Source: an uncultured Mesorhizobium sp.
GTDB lineage: Bacteria > Pseudomonadota > Alphaproteobacteria > Rhizobiales > Rhizobiaceae
Assembly: GCA_937958475.1 (NCBI GenBank)
Contig: CALFXR010000027.1
Location: 1 to 41,102, forward strand
Length of the DNA stretch: 41,102 nucleotides
Direction of reading: 5' to 3'
In this document: positions 17,679 through 24,789 of the stretch, one piece after another
How the letters are laid out: each line of letters starts with the position of its first letter
How positions within the stretch are numbered: the stretch's first letter is position 1
Made by a program: the position numbers and the translations under genes
The notes under the pieces: model-generated
The model's database searches: none
What the model was told of the DNA's origin: nothing
The model's input: only the letters and a program-made list of their open reading frames with translations

Positions 17679-18505
17679 GCACAACGGTCCTCGAGGCACG
17701 GAACATCGTGCGCGACTATCACGTGCGCGGCGGCATGTTCAGCCCCTCGCGCACCGTGCACGCGGTGAAGGGCGTCAGCTTCTCGGTCGAACAGGGGCGG
17801 ACGCTCGCCATCGTCGGCGAAAGCGGCTGCGGCAAGTCGACCCTCGCCCGCATCATCACCATGATCGACGCGCCGACCGCCGGCGAGTTGCTGATCGACG
17901 GCCACAGGGTCGACATCGCCCGCGAGCGCCTGACGCCGGAGATGCGCCGCAAGGTGCAGATCGTCTTCCAGAACCCCTACGGCTCGCTCAACCCGCGCCA
18001 GAAGATCGGCGACGTGCTCGGCGAGCCGCTGCTGATCAACACCGGCAAGGGCGCCGAGGAGCGGCGGGAGCTTGCCATGCGCATGCTGAAGAAGGTCGGG
18101 CTGGAGGAGAAGCACTTCAACCGCTACCCGCACATGTTCTCCGGCGGCCAGCGTCAGCGCATCGCCATCGCCCGGGCGCTGATGCTCAACCCCAGCCTGC
18201 TCGTCCTCGACGAGCCGGTGTCGGCCCTCGATCTCTCCGTGCAGGCCCAGGTGCTCAACCTGCTCGCCGACCTGCAGGACGAGTTCAAGCTGACCTATGT
18301 CTTCATCAGCCACGACCTCTCCGTCGTCCGCTACATCGCCGACGAGGTGATGGTGATGTATTTCGGCGAGGCGGTGGAGTACGGCACGCGCGACGCGGTG
18401 TTCTCCGATCCGCAGCACGACTACACCCGGACGCTGTTCGCGGCGACGCCGCGCGCCGACGTCGCCTCCATCAAGGCGCGGCTGGCGAAGAAGAAGGCGG
18501 CCTGA
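17675..18505 (+). CDS. dppF: dipeptide ABC transporter ATP-binding protein
   Basis: 276 residues; the ATG at 17675 overlaps the dppD stop by 4 bases (ATGA). Walker A GESGCGKST, Q-loop IVFQNPYGSLNPRQ, signature FSGGQRQRIAIARAL, Walker B LLVLDEPVSALD and switch FISHDLSVVRYIADEVMVMYFGEAVE are all intact and typical of DppF/OppF. It completes the ABCDF set, so the importer should be functional. The last residues (KARLAKKKAA) are basic. Confidence 0.95.
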   Translation: MSTTVLEARNIVRDYHVRGGMFSPSRTVHAVKGVSFSVEQGRTLAIVGESGCGKSTLARIITMIDAPTAGELLIDGHRVDIARERLTPEMRRKVQIVFQNPYGSLNPRQKIGDVLGEPLLINTGKGAEERRELAMRMLKKVGLEEKHFNRYPHMFSGGQRQRIAIARALMLNPSLLVLDEPVSALDLSVQAQVLNLLADLQDEFKLTYVFISHDLSVVRYIADEVMVMYFGEAVEYGTRDAVFSDPQHDYTRTLFAATPRADVASIKARLAKKKAA

Positions 18506-18584
18506 CGCTCGCCGTTTCCGCATGGACAGCGCCGTTCCGGTCGTGCCAGTCTGGTGGCGTCGATGCGGTGAACGGGGGAATTCA

Positions 18585-18839
18585 ATGGGTATCGAAAGCC
18601 TGGTCGTCTTTCTGATCGTCGGCGCCGTCGCCGGTTGGCTCGCCGGCCTCCTCGTCAAGGGCTACGGCTTCGGCCTGGTCGGCAACATCGTCGTCGGCAT
18701 CGTCGGCGCGCTGATCGCCGGATGGCTGTTCCCGGCGCTCGGTTTTCACATCGGGACGGGAATCTTCTCCGCAATCATCCACTCGACCATCGGCGCGGTG
18801 ATCCTGCTGGTGCTGCTGCGGCTGGTCAAGCAGGGCTGA
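18585..18839 (+). CDS. GlsB/YeaQ/YmgE family small membrane protein
   Basis: 84 residues from ATG at 18585. It has three hydrophobic Gly-rich segments (about 4-22, 31-50 and 59-80), including GAVAGWLAGLLVKGYGFGLVGNIVVGIVGALIAGWLFP, the hallmark of the transglycosylase-associated GlsB/YeaQ/YmgE family. It sits in the inner membrane; the family is linked to stress responses but its biochemistry is unknown. It has its own 79-base leader after dppF, so it may be independently expressed. Confidence 0.92.
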   Translation: MGIESLVVFLIVGAVAGWLAGLLVKGYGFGLVGNIVVGIVGALIAGWLFPALGFHIGTGIFSAIIHSTIGAVILLVLLRLVKQG

Positions 18840-18876
18840 CGCCTTTGCATCATCGCCGGTGAGCGGTTCCGCAGCC

Positions 18877-18900
18877 CGCTGCCGCGTCGGCGAGGCAGCG
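18877..18900. terminator. possible terminator hairpin between convergent genes
   Basis: CGCTGCC at 18877-18883 pairs with GGCAGCG at 18894-18900 around a 10-base loop, in the 105-base gap where the GlsB-like and MaoC-like genes converge. There is no T-run, so the call is weak. Confidence 0.3.
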
Positions 18901-18944
18901 CCTGGGCGAAGGGCATTGCTGCCTTTCCGCCGTGGTGCGTCCGA

Positions 18945-19439
18945 TCAGCTGATGGCGCGGTCGCTGATGTGGAACAGCCACTCGGCGGCCAGCGTCAGCC
19001 CACCGTCTTCCTTTTCCAGCGCGGCGTCCTGCTTGACGACATAGCCGCCCGACGGGTGCGGGCGCACGTCCTTGACACGGAAACGCGCGCGGAACTTGGC
19101 GCCGACCGGCAGGGGAGAGACGAAACGCAGCCGGTCGAAACCGTAATTGAGGGCGTGGTTCGGGTCGACGTCGCCGAGGCTCGTCAGCGCTTCGCCGAAC
19201 AGCTTGGTCAGGTGCGCGACCTGGAGGAAGCCGGGGACGATCGTCCCGCCATAGGGTAGCTCGCGGGCCGCGCGCTCGCTGTCGAGATGGACCCACTCGC
19301 CTTCGCCGTCACCGGTCAGCACCGCATACTGGTCGACCGTCCGCTGGTCGATCGCGTGCCAGGGGGAAAAGCCTTCCTCGCCCACCCAGGCCTCGGGATT
19401 TCTCGCTTCGAGGGCCGTCTCGGCCGTTGCGTCCGTCAT
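18945..19439 (-). CDS. MaoC/NodN-like hotdog-fold dehydratase
   Basis: 164 residues from ATG at 19439, with AGGAA about 8 bases upstream. The hydratase-2-like core is YAVLTGDGEGEWVHLDSERA (the TGD-x-WVH/D pattern with catalytic Asp and His) followed by YGGTIVPGFLQVAHLTKLFGE. It then continues DRLRFVSPLPVGAKFRARFRVKDV, as in NodN-type MaoC proteins. Such enzymes hydrate enoyl-CoA substrates. It lies just downstream of the TetR gene (11 bases) and likely forms its operon, opposite the importer/CoA-ligase operon, so it plausibly works on the same acyl-CoA intermediates. Confidence 0.85.
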   Translation of the reverse strand: MTDATAETALEARNPEAWVGEEGFSPWHAIDQRTVDQYAVLTGDGEGEWVHLDSERAARELPYGGTIVPGFLQVAHLTKLFGEALTSLGDVDPNHALNYGFDRLRFVSPLPVGAKFRARFRVKDVRPHPSGGYVVKQDAALEKEDGGLTLAAEWLFHISDRAIS

Positions 19440-19450
19440 GGCGTCGGTTC

Positions 19451-20146
19451 CTAGGTTCTTTCGTATTCCGAGAGGATGCGCGTCCACAGATGCGTCAGGC
19501 ACTCCGCGAGACGGACCGGTTCGTTCGCCCATTGGCGCAGGCTCGGCGTCCGCGCGGTGAAGATGTTGCTCAGGAGGTCGTCCGCCATCGCCACCAGGGC
19601 GCGGGCGCGCAGGATCTTCTCGTCGCGGGGAATGTCGCCGGGCATGTTCGCCGCGATCACCAGCGACCAGCGATGGTTCATCCGGTCGTGCCACTCGGCG
19701 AAGTCCGTCCGCTCCCGGCAGAGCGACGACTGCCCGGCGAGGAACGGCGCGTTCCGTGAATAGACGGCGAGGTAGAAGGCGTTCGTCACGCGGATGCGGT
19801 CGGCGAGGCTGCGGCCGCGCAGCCTGGGCCTCCAGCGATAGACGAGGGTCCAGAACATGCGAAAGACCGCGATGGCGACCTCCGACCGGTGTCCGTAGTA
19901 GAGATAGAACGTGCCCCGCGCCATGCCCGCCGCCGCGCAGATTCCCTCGATCGTCAGCCCCTCGTAGCCCTTGGTCGCGATCTCGCGCGCCGCGCAGGCG
20001 ATCAGCCTGGCCCGCGTCCGGGCCCGCTTCGGGCGCCGGCGCATGCCGTCGGCCCGGCGCGTCAGCACGTCGACATAGTCGAAGGCCTCTGCGGCGGGGG
20101 AGGGGTCCGGGGCTTGCGATTCGGCTTTCTGAACCATGGAGAGCAT
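19451..20146 (-). CDS. TetR-family transcriptional regulator
   Basis: 231 residues from ATG at 20146 (MLSMVQKAES), with GAG 5 bases upstream; starts at 20137 and 20179 are also open. The HTH region is RARLIACAAREIATKGYEGLTIEGICAAAGMARGTFYLYYGHRSEVAIAVF, roughly residues 45-95, with the classic FY-x-YYGxR end of the recognition helix. The C-terminal half is the ligand pocket and is not assignable. A 22-bp palindrome lies just upstream, between this gene and the divergent ABC transporter. It is probably a local repressor of the transport and CoA genes, released by a substrate or its CoA ester. Confidence 0.9.
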   Translation of the reverse strand: MLSMVQKAESQAPDPSPAAEAFDYVDVLTRRADGMRRRPKRARTRARLIACAAREIATKGYEGLTIEGICAAAGMARGTFYLYYGHRSEVAIAVFRMFWTLVYRWRPRLRGRSLADRIRVTNAFYLAVYSRNAPFLAGQSSLCRERTDFAEWHDRMNHRWSLVIAANMPGDIPRDEKILRARALVAMADDLLSNIFTARTPSLRQWANEPVRLAECLTHLWTRILSEYERT

Positions 20147-20178
20147 ATTGACTCGGGATAAAAACGACGTCAATGTCA

Positions 20179-20200
20179 TTTCTGACAGTAACGTCGGAAA
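20179..20200. promoter_or_regulatory. candidate TetR operator palindrome
   Basis: TTTCTGAC at 20179-20186 and GTCGGAAA at 20193-20200 form an inverted repeat with one mismatch and a 6-base centre. ATGTC and GACAT extend it at both edges with a one-base offset. It lies between the divergent TetR and ABC-ATPase genes, close to both starts, which is where a TetR dimer site would control both. Confidence 0.55.
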
Positions 20201-20205
20201 TGGAC

Positions 20206-21243
20206 ATGAGCGGCGAGGGTCGGGCCCCGGTTAGATTCGAGAAGGTGTCCCGTCGCTTCGGGGACGTCGTCGCGCTGGACGGCTTCGACCTCGAGATCGC
20301 GGCGGGCGAGTTCGTCACGCTTCTTGGGCCCAGCGGATCGGGCAAGACGACCGCGCTGAACATCCTCGCCGGCTTCGACCGCGCCACTTCGGGCGAAGTC
20401 TTCATCGGCGACCGCGCCGTGGGCGGCCTGCCGCCCGAGAAGCGCAATGTCGGCATGGTCTTCCAGAGCTTCGCGCTGTTCCCGCACATGAGCGTCTTCG
20501 ACAACGTCGCCTTCCCGCTGCGCATGCGGAAGTTCGCCAGGCAGGAGATCGCCGGCCGCGTCGCCCGGGCGCTGGAGATGGTCCGCCTCGGCGGCTACGG
20601 CGACCGCCGGCCGTCAGCGCTTTCCGGCGGGCAGAGGCAGCGCGTGGCGCTGGCGCGCGCCGTGGTCGCCGAGCCGCCCGTCCTGCTCATGGACGAGAGC
20701 CTTTCGGCGCTCGACCTGAAACTGCGCGAGGACCTCCAGGAGGAAATCCGCCGCCTCCATCACCAGCTCGGCACGACGGTGGTCTTCGTCACCCACGACC
20801 AGGGCGAGGCGCTGACCCTGTCCGACCGGATCGCCCTGATGAACCGCGGCCGGATCTGCCAGTTCGACACGCCGACGGCGCTCTACGACCGCCCGGTTAG
20901 CCGCTTCGTCGCCGATTTCATCGGCCGCACCAACATCGTGCCCGTCGACGCCGCCGGCCATGCGGCGGCGCTCGGCATTTCCCCCGACGCCGCGACGGTC
21001 AAGGCGGTCAGCCTCCGGCCGGAAAAGCTGCGCCGGGCGCTGCATCCCGGCGACCTCGCCTTCGACGCGATCGTCGAGGATGTCGCCTTCCACGGCGCCA
21101 CGGTGGAGAGCCGGCTGCGCTCGCCGACGGGCTTCGTGCTGCGCATGTCGGAGACCCGGTCTGGGCCGCTGCCGCCGCCGTCGTCCGGCGAAACCACGAA
21201 GGTCGGCTTCGCCGCGGGCGATGCCGTGCCCCTCTACGATTGA
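20206..21243 (+). CDS. polyamine-type ABC transporter ATP-binding protein
   Basis: 345 residues from ATG at 20206 (MSGEGRAPVRFEKV), with GGAA 7 bases upstream; in-frame ATGs at 20200 and 20173 are possible but overlap the palindrome. PotA-type features are Walker A GPSGSGKTT, MVFQSFALFPHMSVFDNVAFPL, the signature LSGGQRQRVALARA, Walker B VLLMDESLSALD, switch FVTHDQGEAL, then DRPVSRFVADFIGRTNIVPV and a C-terminal TOBE domain (about 270-345). It energises the permease pair encoded downstream. As first gene of the six-gene operon it is likely under TetR control. Confidence 0.93.
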   Translation: MSGEGRAPVRFEKVSRRFGDVVALDGFDLEIAAGEFVTLLGPSGSGKTTALNILAGFDRATSGEVFIGDRAVGGLPPEKRNVGMVFQSFALFPHMSVFDNVAFPLRMRKFARQEIAGRVARALEMVRLGGYGDRRPSALSGGQRQRVALARAVVAEPPVLLMDESLSALDLKLREDLQEEIRRLHHQLGTTVVFVTHDQGEALTLSDRIALMNRGRICQFDTPTALYDRPVSRFVADFIGRTNIVPVDAAGHAAALGISPDAATVKAVSLRPEKLRRALHPGDLAFDAIVEDVAFHGATVESRLRSPTGFVLRMSETRSGPLPPPSSGETTKVGFAAGDAVPLYD

Positions 21244-21265
21244 AGTGTCCAATGGGAGAAGTGTC

Positions 21266-22327
21266 ATGATGAGAGTAACCAGAAGAAGCATCCTTGCCGC
21301 GGCGGCGCTGCTGCCGCTCATCGGCGGCGCAGCCGTCGCCGAGGACATCGAGCTGACCTATGCGGGGTCCGGCGGCGGCCTCGCGCAGGTGATGGACATG
21401 CTGTTCGACAAGCCCTTCACCGAAAAGACCGGCGTGCGCATCAAGCCGCTGGCCACCACCGACCGCGTCTCGGCGATGCGCGCCATGATGCAGGCCGGCA
21501 ACCCGATCTGGGACGTCGCCGAGCTCACGCCGGTCGAATACGCCACCGCCTCGCTGGAAGGCTGGCTGGAGGAGATCGACTGGGCCGCCGTCGATCCCAA
21601 CAACCTGATGCCGGACGACGCCAAGCTGAAGGACGGCGGCGTCGCCGCGACCTACTCGACCATCCTCGCCCAGCGCACCGACAAGCTGCCCGCGGGCAAG
21701 AAGATGGCGTCGTGGGCCGACTTCTGGGACGTCGCCACCTTCCCCGGACCGCGCGCCTTGCAGGATTCGGTGCTCGACAACCTCGAATTCGCGCTGCTCG
21801 CCGACGGCGTGTCGGCGAAGGATGTCTATACGGTTCTCTCCACGCCCGAGGGCGTCGACCGCGCCTTCGCCAAGCTCGACCAGATCAAGCCGCACATCGT
21901 CGCATGGTGGACGGCCGGCGCGCAGCCGGTACAGATGCTCTCCGACGGCGAGGTCAACTACACCTCGGCGTGGAACGGCCGCATCACCCAGCTGAAGAAG
22001 GACGGCGTTGCCGTCGAGGCCGTGTGGAACGGCGGCGGCCTGAAGCCCTCCTATGTCGGCATCCTGAAGGGTACGAAGCACAAGGCCGAGGCCCAGCAGT
22101 ATGTCTCCTTCATGATCACCGACCCGGTGCGCAGCGCCGAGTTCGCCAAGATGGTCGCCTATCCGGGCATGGTGAAGGGCCTCTACGACCACATGGACGC
22201 CGAGGCCGGACGCGAGCTGCCGACCTATCCCGAAAATCTCGCCGGCCAGTTCGTTACCGACGCCGTTTTCTGGGCCAAGAACATGGATGCGCTCCAGGAG
22301 CGCTGGCAGGAGTGGCTGCTCGACTGA
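21266..22327 (+). CDS. ABC transporter periplasmic substrate-binding protein (PotD/PotF-like)
   Basis: 353 residues from ATG at 21266, with GGGAGA about 8 bases upstream. The N-terminus MMRVTRRSILAAAALLPLIGGAAVAED is a signal peptide with a twin arginine (RRSIL), so Tat export is possible. The mature protein has the spermidine/putrescine-binding fold: EDIELTYAGSGGGLAQVMD, FTEKTGVRIKPLATTDRVSAMRAMMQAGNPIWDVAELTPVEY, then NYTSAWNGRITQLKKDG. Sequence alone does not give the ligand. The downstream CoA ligase and crotonase argue for a carboxylate (possibly betaine- or carnitine-like) rather than a polyamine. Confidence 0.88.
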   Translation: MMRVTRRSILAAAALLPLIGGAAVAEDIELTYAGSGGGLAQVMDMLFDKPFTEKTGVRIKPLATTDRVSAMRAMMQAGNPIWDVAELTPVEYATASLEGWLEEIDWAAVDPNNLMPDDAKLKDGGVAATYSTILAQRTDKLPAGKKMASWADFWDVATFPGPRALQDSVLDNLEFALLADGVSAKDVYTVLSTPEGVDRAFAKLDQIKPHIVAWWTAGAQPVQMLSDGEVNYTSAWNGRITQLKKDGVAVEAVWNGGGLKPSYVGILKGTKHKAEAQQYVSFMITDPVRSAEFAKMVAYPGMVKGLYDHMDAEAGRELPTYPENLAGQFVTDAVFWAKNMDALQERWQEWLLD

Positions 22328-22340
22328 GCAGGATTCCCGA

Positions 22341-22369
22341 GCGGCGGCGCGTCTGCGGCGCGCCGCCGC
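22341..22369 (+). terminator. intra-operon stem-loop after the binding-protein gene
   Basis: GCGGCGGCGCG at 22341-22351 pairs perfectly with CGCGCCGCCGC at 22359-22369 around a 7-base loop, with no T-run. It has the same place and size as the hairpin after dppA, between a binding protein and its permease, and probably stabilises the upstream message. Confidence 0.6.
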
Positions 22370-22391
22370 CCATTCCTCGAGCCTGAACGTC

Positions 22392-23222
22392 ATGAGCATC
22401 GGTCCCCGCCTCACCCTCGCACCCGCCGTCGCGCTGGCCCTGCTGCTGTTTGCGGTGCCCGTGGCGTTCGTGCTGCGCGAGTCGCTGTTTGCGCCCGACC
22501 TTTCCCTGGTGCATTTCGAGCGCTTCCTGACGCGCGGCGTCTACATCGCCGTCTTCGAGAAGACGCTGGCCGTTTCCGCCGCCGTTTCCACGATCTGCCT
22601 GCTGGCCGGCTATCCGATGGCGCTGTTCATCGTCACCAGGCCGCCGCGCTGGCGCCCGCTGCTCCTGTTCCTCGTGCTCGTGCCGATGTGGATGAGCATC
22701 CTCGTGCGCACCTATGCGTGGATGGTGGTGCTTGGCCGCGAGGGCATCGTCAACAACCTGCTCCAGTGGCTCGGCCTGACCGACGGACCCGCGACGCTGC
22801 TCTTCACCACCGGCGCCGTCTACGTCGCCATGGTGCAGATCCTCCTGCCGATCATGGTCGTCACCTGCTATTCGGCCATGACCGAGATCGATCCGGGGCT
22901 GGTCAGGGCGGCGCGCGTCTTCGGCGCCGGGCCGTTTCGGGCCTTCCGCGAGGTGTTCCTGCCGCTCAGCCTGGAAGGCGCGGTCACCGGCTGGTCCGTC
23001 ACCTTCATCCTGTCGATGGGCTTCTTCATCGTCCCGGCCCTGGTCGGCGGGCGCAAGGACATGCTGCTCGGCAACATGATCGTCAACCAGGTCGGCCAGG
23101 GCAACTGGGGCTTCGCCGCGGTCATGGCGATCGTGCTCCTTGCCTCGACCGTGGCGCTGCTCGGCATCGTCCGCCTGGTGGCGTCGCGCTTCCTCTATTC
23201 GCCGCGGGAGGAGCAGGCATGA
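22392..23222 (+). CDS. polyamine-type ABC transporter permease (PotB-like)
   Basis: 276 residues from ATG at 22392. About six membrane segments are visible, starting LTLAPAVALALLLFAVPVAFVLRESLF. The coupling loop is EIDPGLVRAARVFGAGPFRAFREVFLPLSLEG, the EAA motif of PotB-class permeases, followed by GFFIVPALVGGRKDMLLGNMIVNQVGQGNWGFAAVMAIVLL. It pairs with the next permease, whose start overlaps this stop by 4 bases. Confidence 0.92.
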   Translation: MSIGPRLTLAPAVALALLLFAVPVAFVLRESLFAPDLSLVHFERFLTRGVYIAVFEKTLAVSAAVSTICLLAGYPMALFIVTRPPRWRPLLLFLVLVPMWMSILVRTYAWMVVLGREGIVNNLLQWLGLTDGPATLLFTTGAVYVAMVQILLPIMVVTCYSAMTEIDPGLVRAARVFGAGPFRAFREVFLPLSLEGAVTGWSVTFILSMGFFIVPALVGGRKDMLLGNMIVNQVGQGNWGFAAVMAIVLLASTVALLGIVRLVASRFLYSPREEQA

Positions 23223-24007
23223 AGCTGCGCCTCCTCGCCGCGCTCCTCTTCGCCGCTGGCGTGCTGTTCCTGTTCTTCCCGATCCTGATCGTGGCGCCGA
23301 TGTCGTTCAGCGGCGACCGCTTCCTCGGCTTCCCGCCGAAGAGCTGGGGCCTTGTCTGGTACCGCGCCTATTTCAGCGATCCCGTCTGGCTCGCCGCCAC
23401 CTGGCGCTCGCTCAGGATCGCCACGATGGCGAGCCTGATTGCCACCCTCGCCGGCACGGCCGGCGTCGTCGGCCTCGCCAAGATACCGCCGCGCTGGCGC
23501 GCCGGCATCTCCGGCCTGCTTCTGGCGCCGGCGATCGTGCCCAACGTCATCGTCGCGCTCGGCGTCTTCATGCTGGCGCTCCGCTTCGGCGCGACCGACA
23601 GCGAGGCGACGCTGGTGCTCGCCCATGCCGCGATCGGCCTGCCCTTCGTCGTCATGATCGTCGGCGGCGCCTACCGGCAGAGCGATCCGCTGCTGGAGAA
23701 GGCGGCGCGCGTCTGCGGCGCCGGGCCGTTCCGCGCCTTCTGGACGGCGACCGTGCCGCCGCTGGCGCCGGCCATCCTCGCCGCCGGCATCTTCGCCTTC
23801 TTCGTCTCCTTCGACGAGCTGGTGATCGCGCTGTTCCTCATGGGCGGCGCCGAGACGCTGCCGGTGCGCATCTGGAACGACCTGCGTTTCGAGATCAACC
23901 CGACGATCGCCGCGATCTCCACCTTCTTCGTCGTCGTCACCGCGCTGGCCATGGGGTTGGCGGAATATCTGCGCGCCCGCGCCAGCAGAAGACAGGGAAA
24001 TACCTGA
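23219..24007 (+). CDS. polyamine-type ABC transporter permease (PotC-like)
   Basis: 262 residues; the ATG at 23219 overlaps the upstream stop (ATGA). It starts with a membrane helix LRLLAALLFAAGVLFLFFPILIVAPMSFS and has the EAA loop DPLLEKAARVCGAGPFRAFWTATVPPLAPAILAAGIFAF, then SFDELVIALFLMGGAETLPVRIWNDLRFEINPTIAAIST, which is strongly PotC-like. It forms the second half of the membrane channel. Its stop shares a base with the start of the crotonase gene (TGATG), tying transport to catabolism in one transcript. Confidence 0.92.
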   Translation: MKLRLLAALLFAAGVLFLFFPILIVAPMSFSGDRFLGFPPKSWGLVWYRAYFSDPVWLAATWRSLRIATMASLIATLAGTAGVVGLAKIPPRWRAGISGLLLAPAIVPNVIVALGVFMLALRFGATDSEATLVLAHAAIGLPFVVMIVGGAYRQSDPLLEKAARVCGAGPFRAFWTATVPPLAPAILAAGIFAFFVSFDELVIALFLMGGAETLPVRIWNDLRFEINPTIAAISTFFVVVTALAMGLAEYLRARASRRQGNT

Positions 24008-24789
24008 TGTTCAGATACGAAAAGTCCGACGGCATCGCCGTGCTCACCCTCGACAATCCGCCGGTCAACGTCCTGACGCCGGAAGCGCACCAGCAGCTCT
24101 ACGGCATCCTGCGCGATTTCTACTCCGACCCGGACGTCCGCTGCGGCATCTGGACCGGCGCCGGCGACCGCGCCTTCTGCGCCGGCGACGACGTCAAGAC
24201 GGAACGCCGCGAGCGCACCACCGCCGAGATCGTCCAGCGCCATCTCATGCCGCGCCGCGACGACGACCCGGCGGAATATCCCGGCTGGGAGTCCGACATC
24301 CTCCATCTTCGCCGCACCAAGCCGATCATCGCCGCGGTCAACGGCGCCTGCATGGGCCAGGGCATGATCTATCTCCTGCTTCTCACCGACCTGCGCATCG
24401 CCGTGCCGAAGGCCCGCTTCGGCATGCCCGAGATCGCCTACGGCATGCCCGGCGCCGGCGGCGTCACCCGCCTCGGCCGCCAGATCCCGCAGACCGCCGC
24501 CCTCTGGCTGGCGCTGACCGGCGAGCCGATCGACGCCGAGGAGGCGCGCCGCTGCTTTTTGATCAACGAGGTGGTCGAGCCCGACAGGCTGATGGCGCGC
24601 GCCCGCCAGGTCGCCGCGCGCATCGCCGCGCTGCCGCCGATGGCGGTGCGCGTCGAGCTGGAAGGCTTCTACCGCAGCCTCGATCTCAGCCGCGACGACG
24701 CCATGGCGATGGCCGGCCACATGTACCAGCTGGTCCGAGCCACCATGGACAAGACACCACCCCTCGCCAAGAAGGACGACACGAAATGA
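24007..24789 (+). CDS. crotonase-family (enoyl-CoA hydratase/isomerase) protein
   Basis: 260 residues. Crotonase landmarks are GIAVLTLDNPPVNVLTPE at the start, the oxyanion-hole segment AFCAGDDVK near 58-66, IIAAVNGACMGQGMIYLLLLTDLRIA and FGMPEIAYGMPGAGGVTRLGRQI. The first acidic residue used by enoyl-CoA hydratases (Glu in FGMPEI) is present. Where the second catalytic Glu of rat-type hydratase is expected (about 20 residues later), this protein has Trp in QTAALWLALTG. It may therefore be an isomerase, hydrolase or other crotonase chemistry rather than a classical hydratase. It overlaps both neighbours, so it is translationally coupled to PotC and the ligase. Confidence 0.88.
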   Translation: MFRYEKSDGIAVLTLDNPPVNVLTPEAHQQLYGILRDFYSDPDVRCGIWTGAGDRAFCAGDDVKTERRERTTAEIVQRHLMPRRDDDPAEYPGWESDILHLRRTKPIIAAVNGACMGQGMIYLLLLTDLRIAVPKARFGMPEIAYGMPGAGGVTRLGRQIPQTAALWLALTGEPIDAEEARRCFLINEVVEPDRLMARARQVAARIAALPPMAVRVELEGFYRSLDLSRDDAMAMAGHMYQLVRATMDKTPPLAKKDDTK

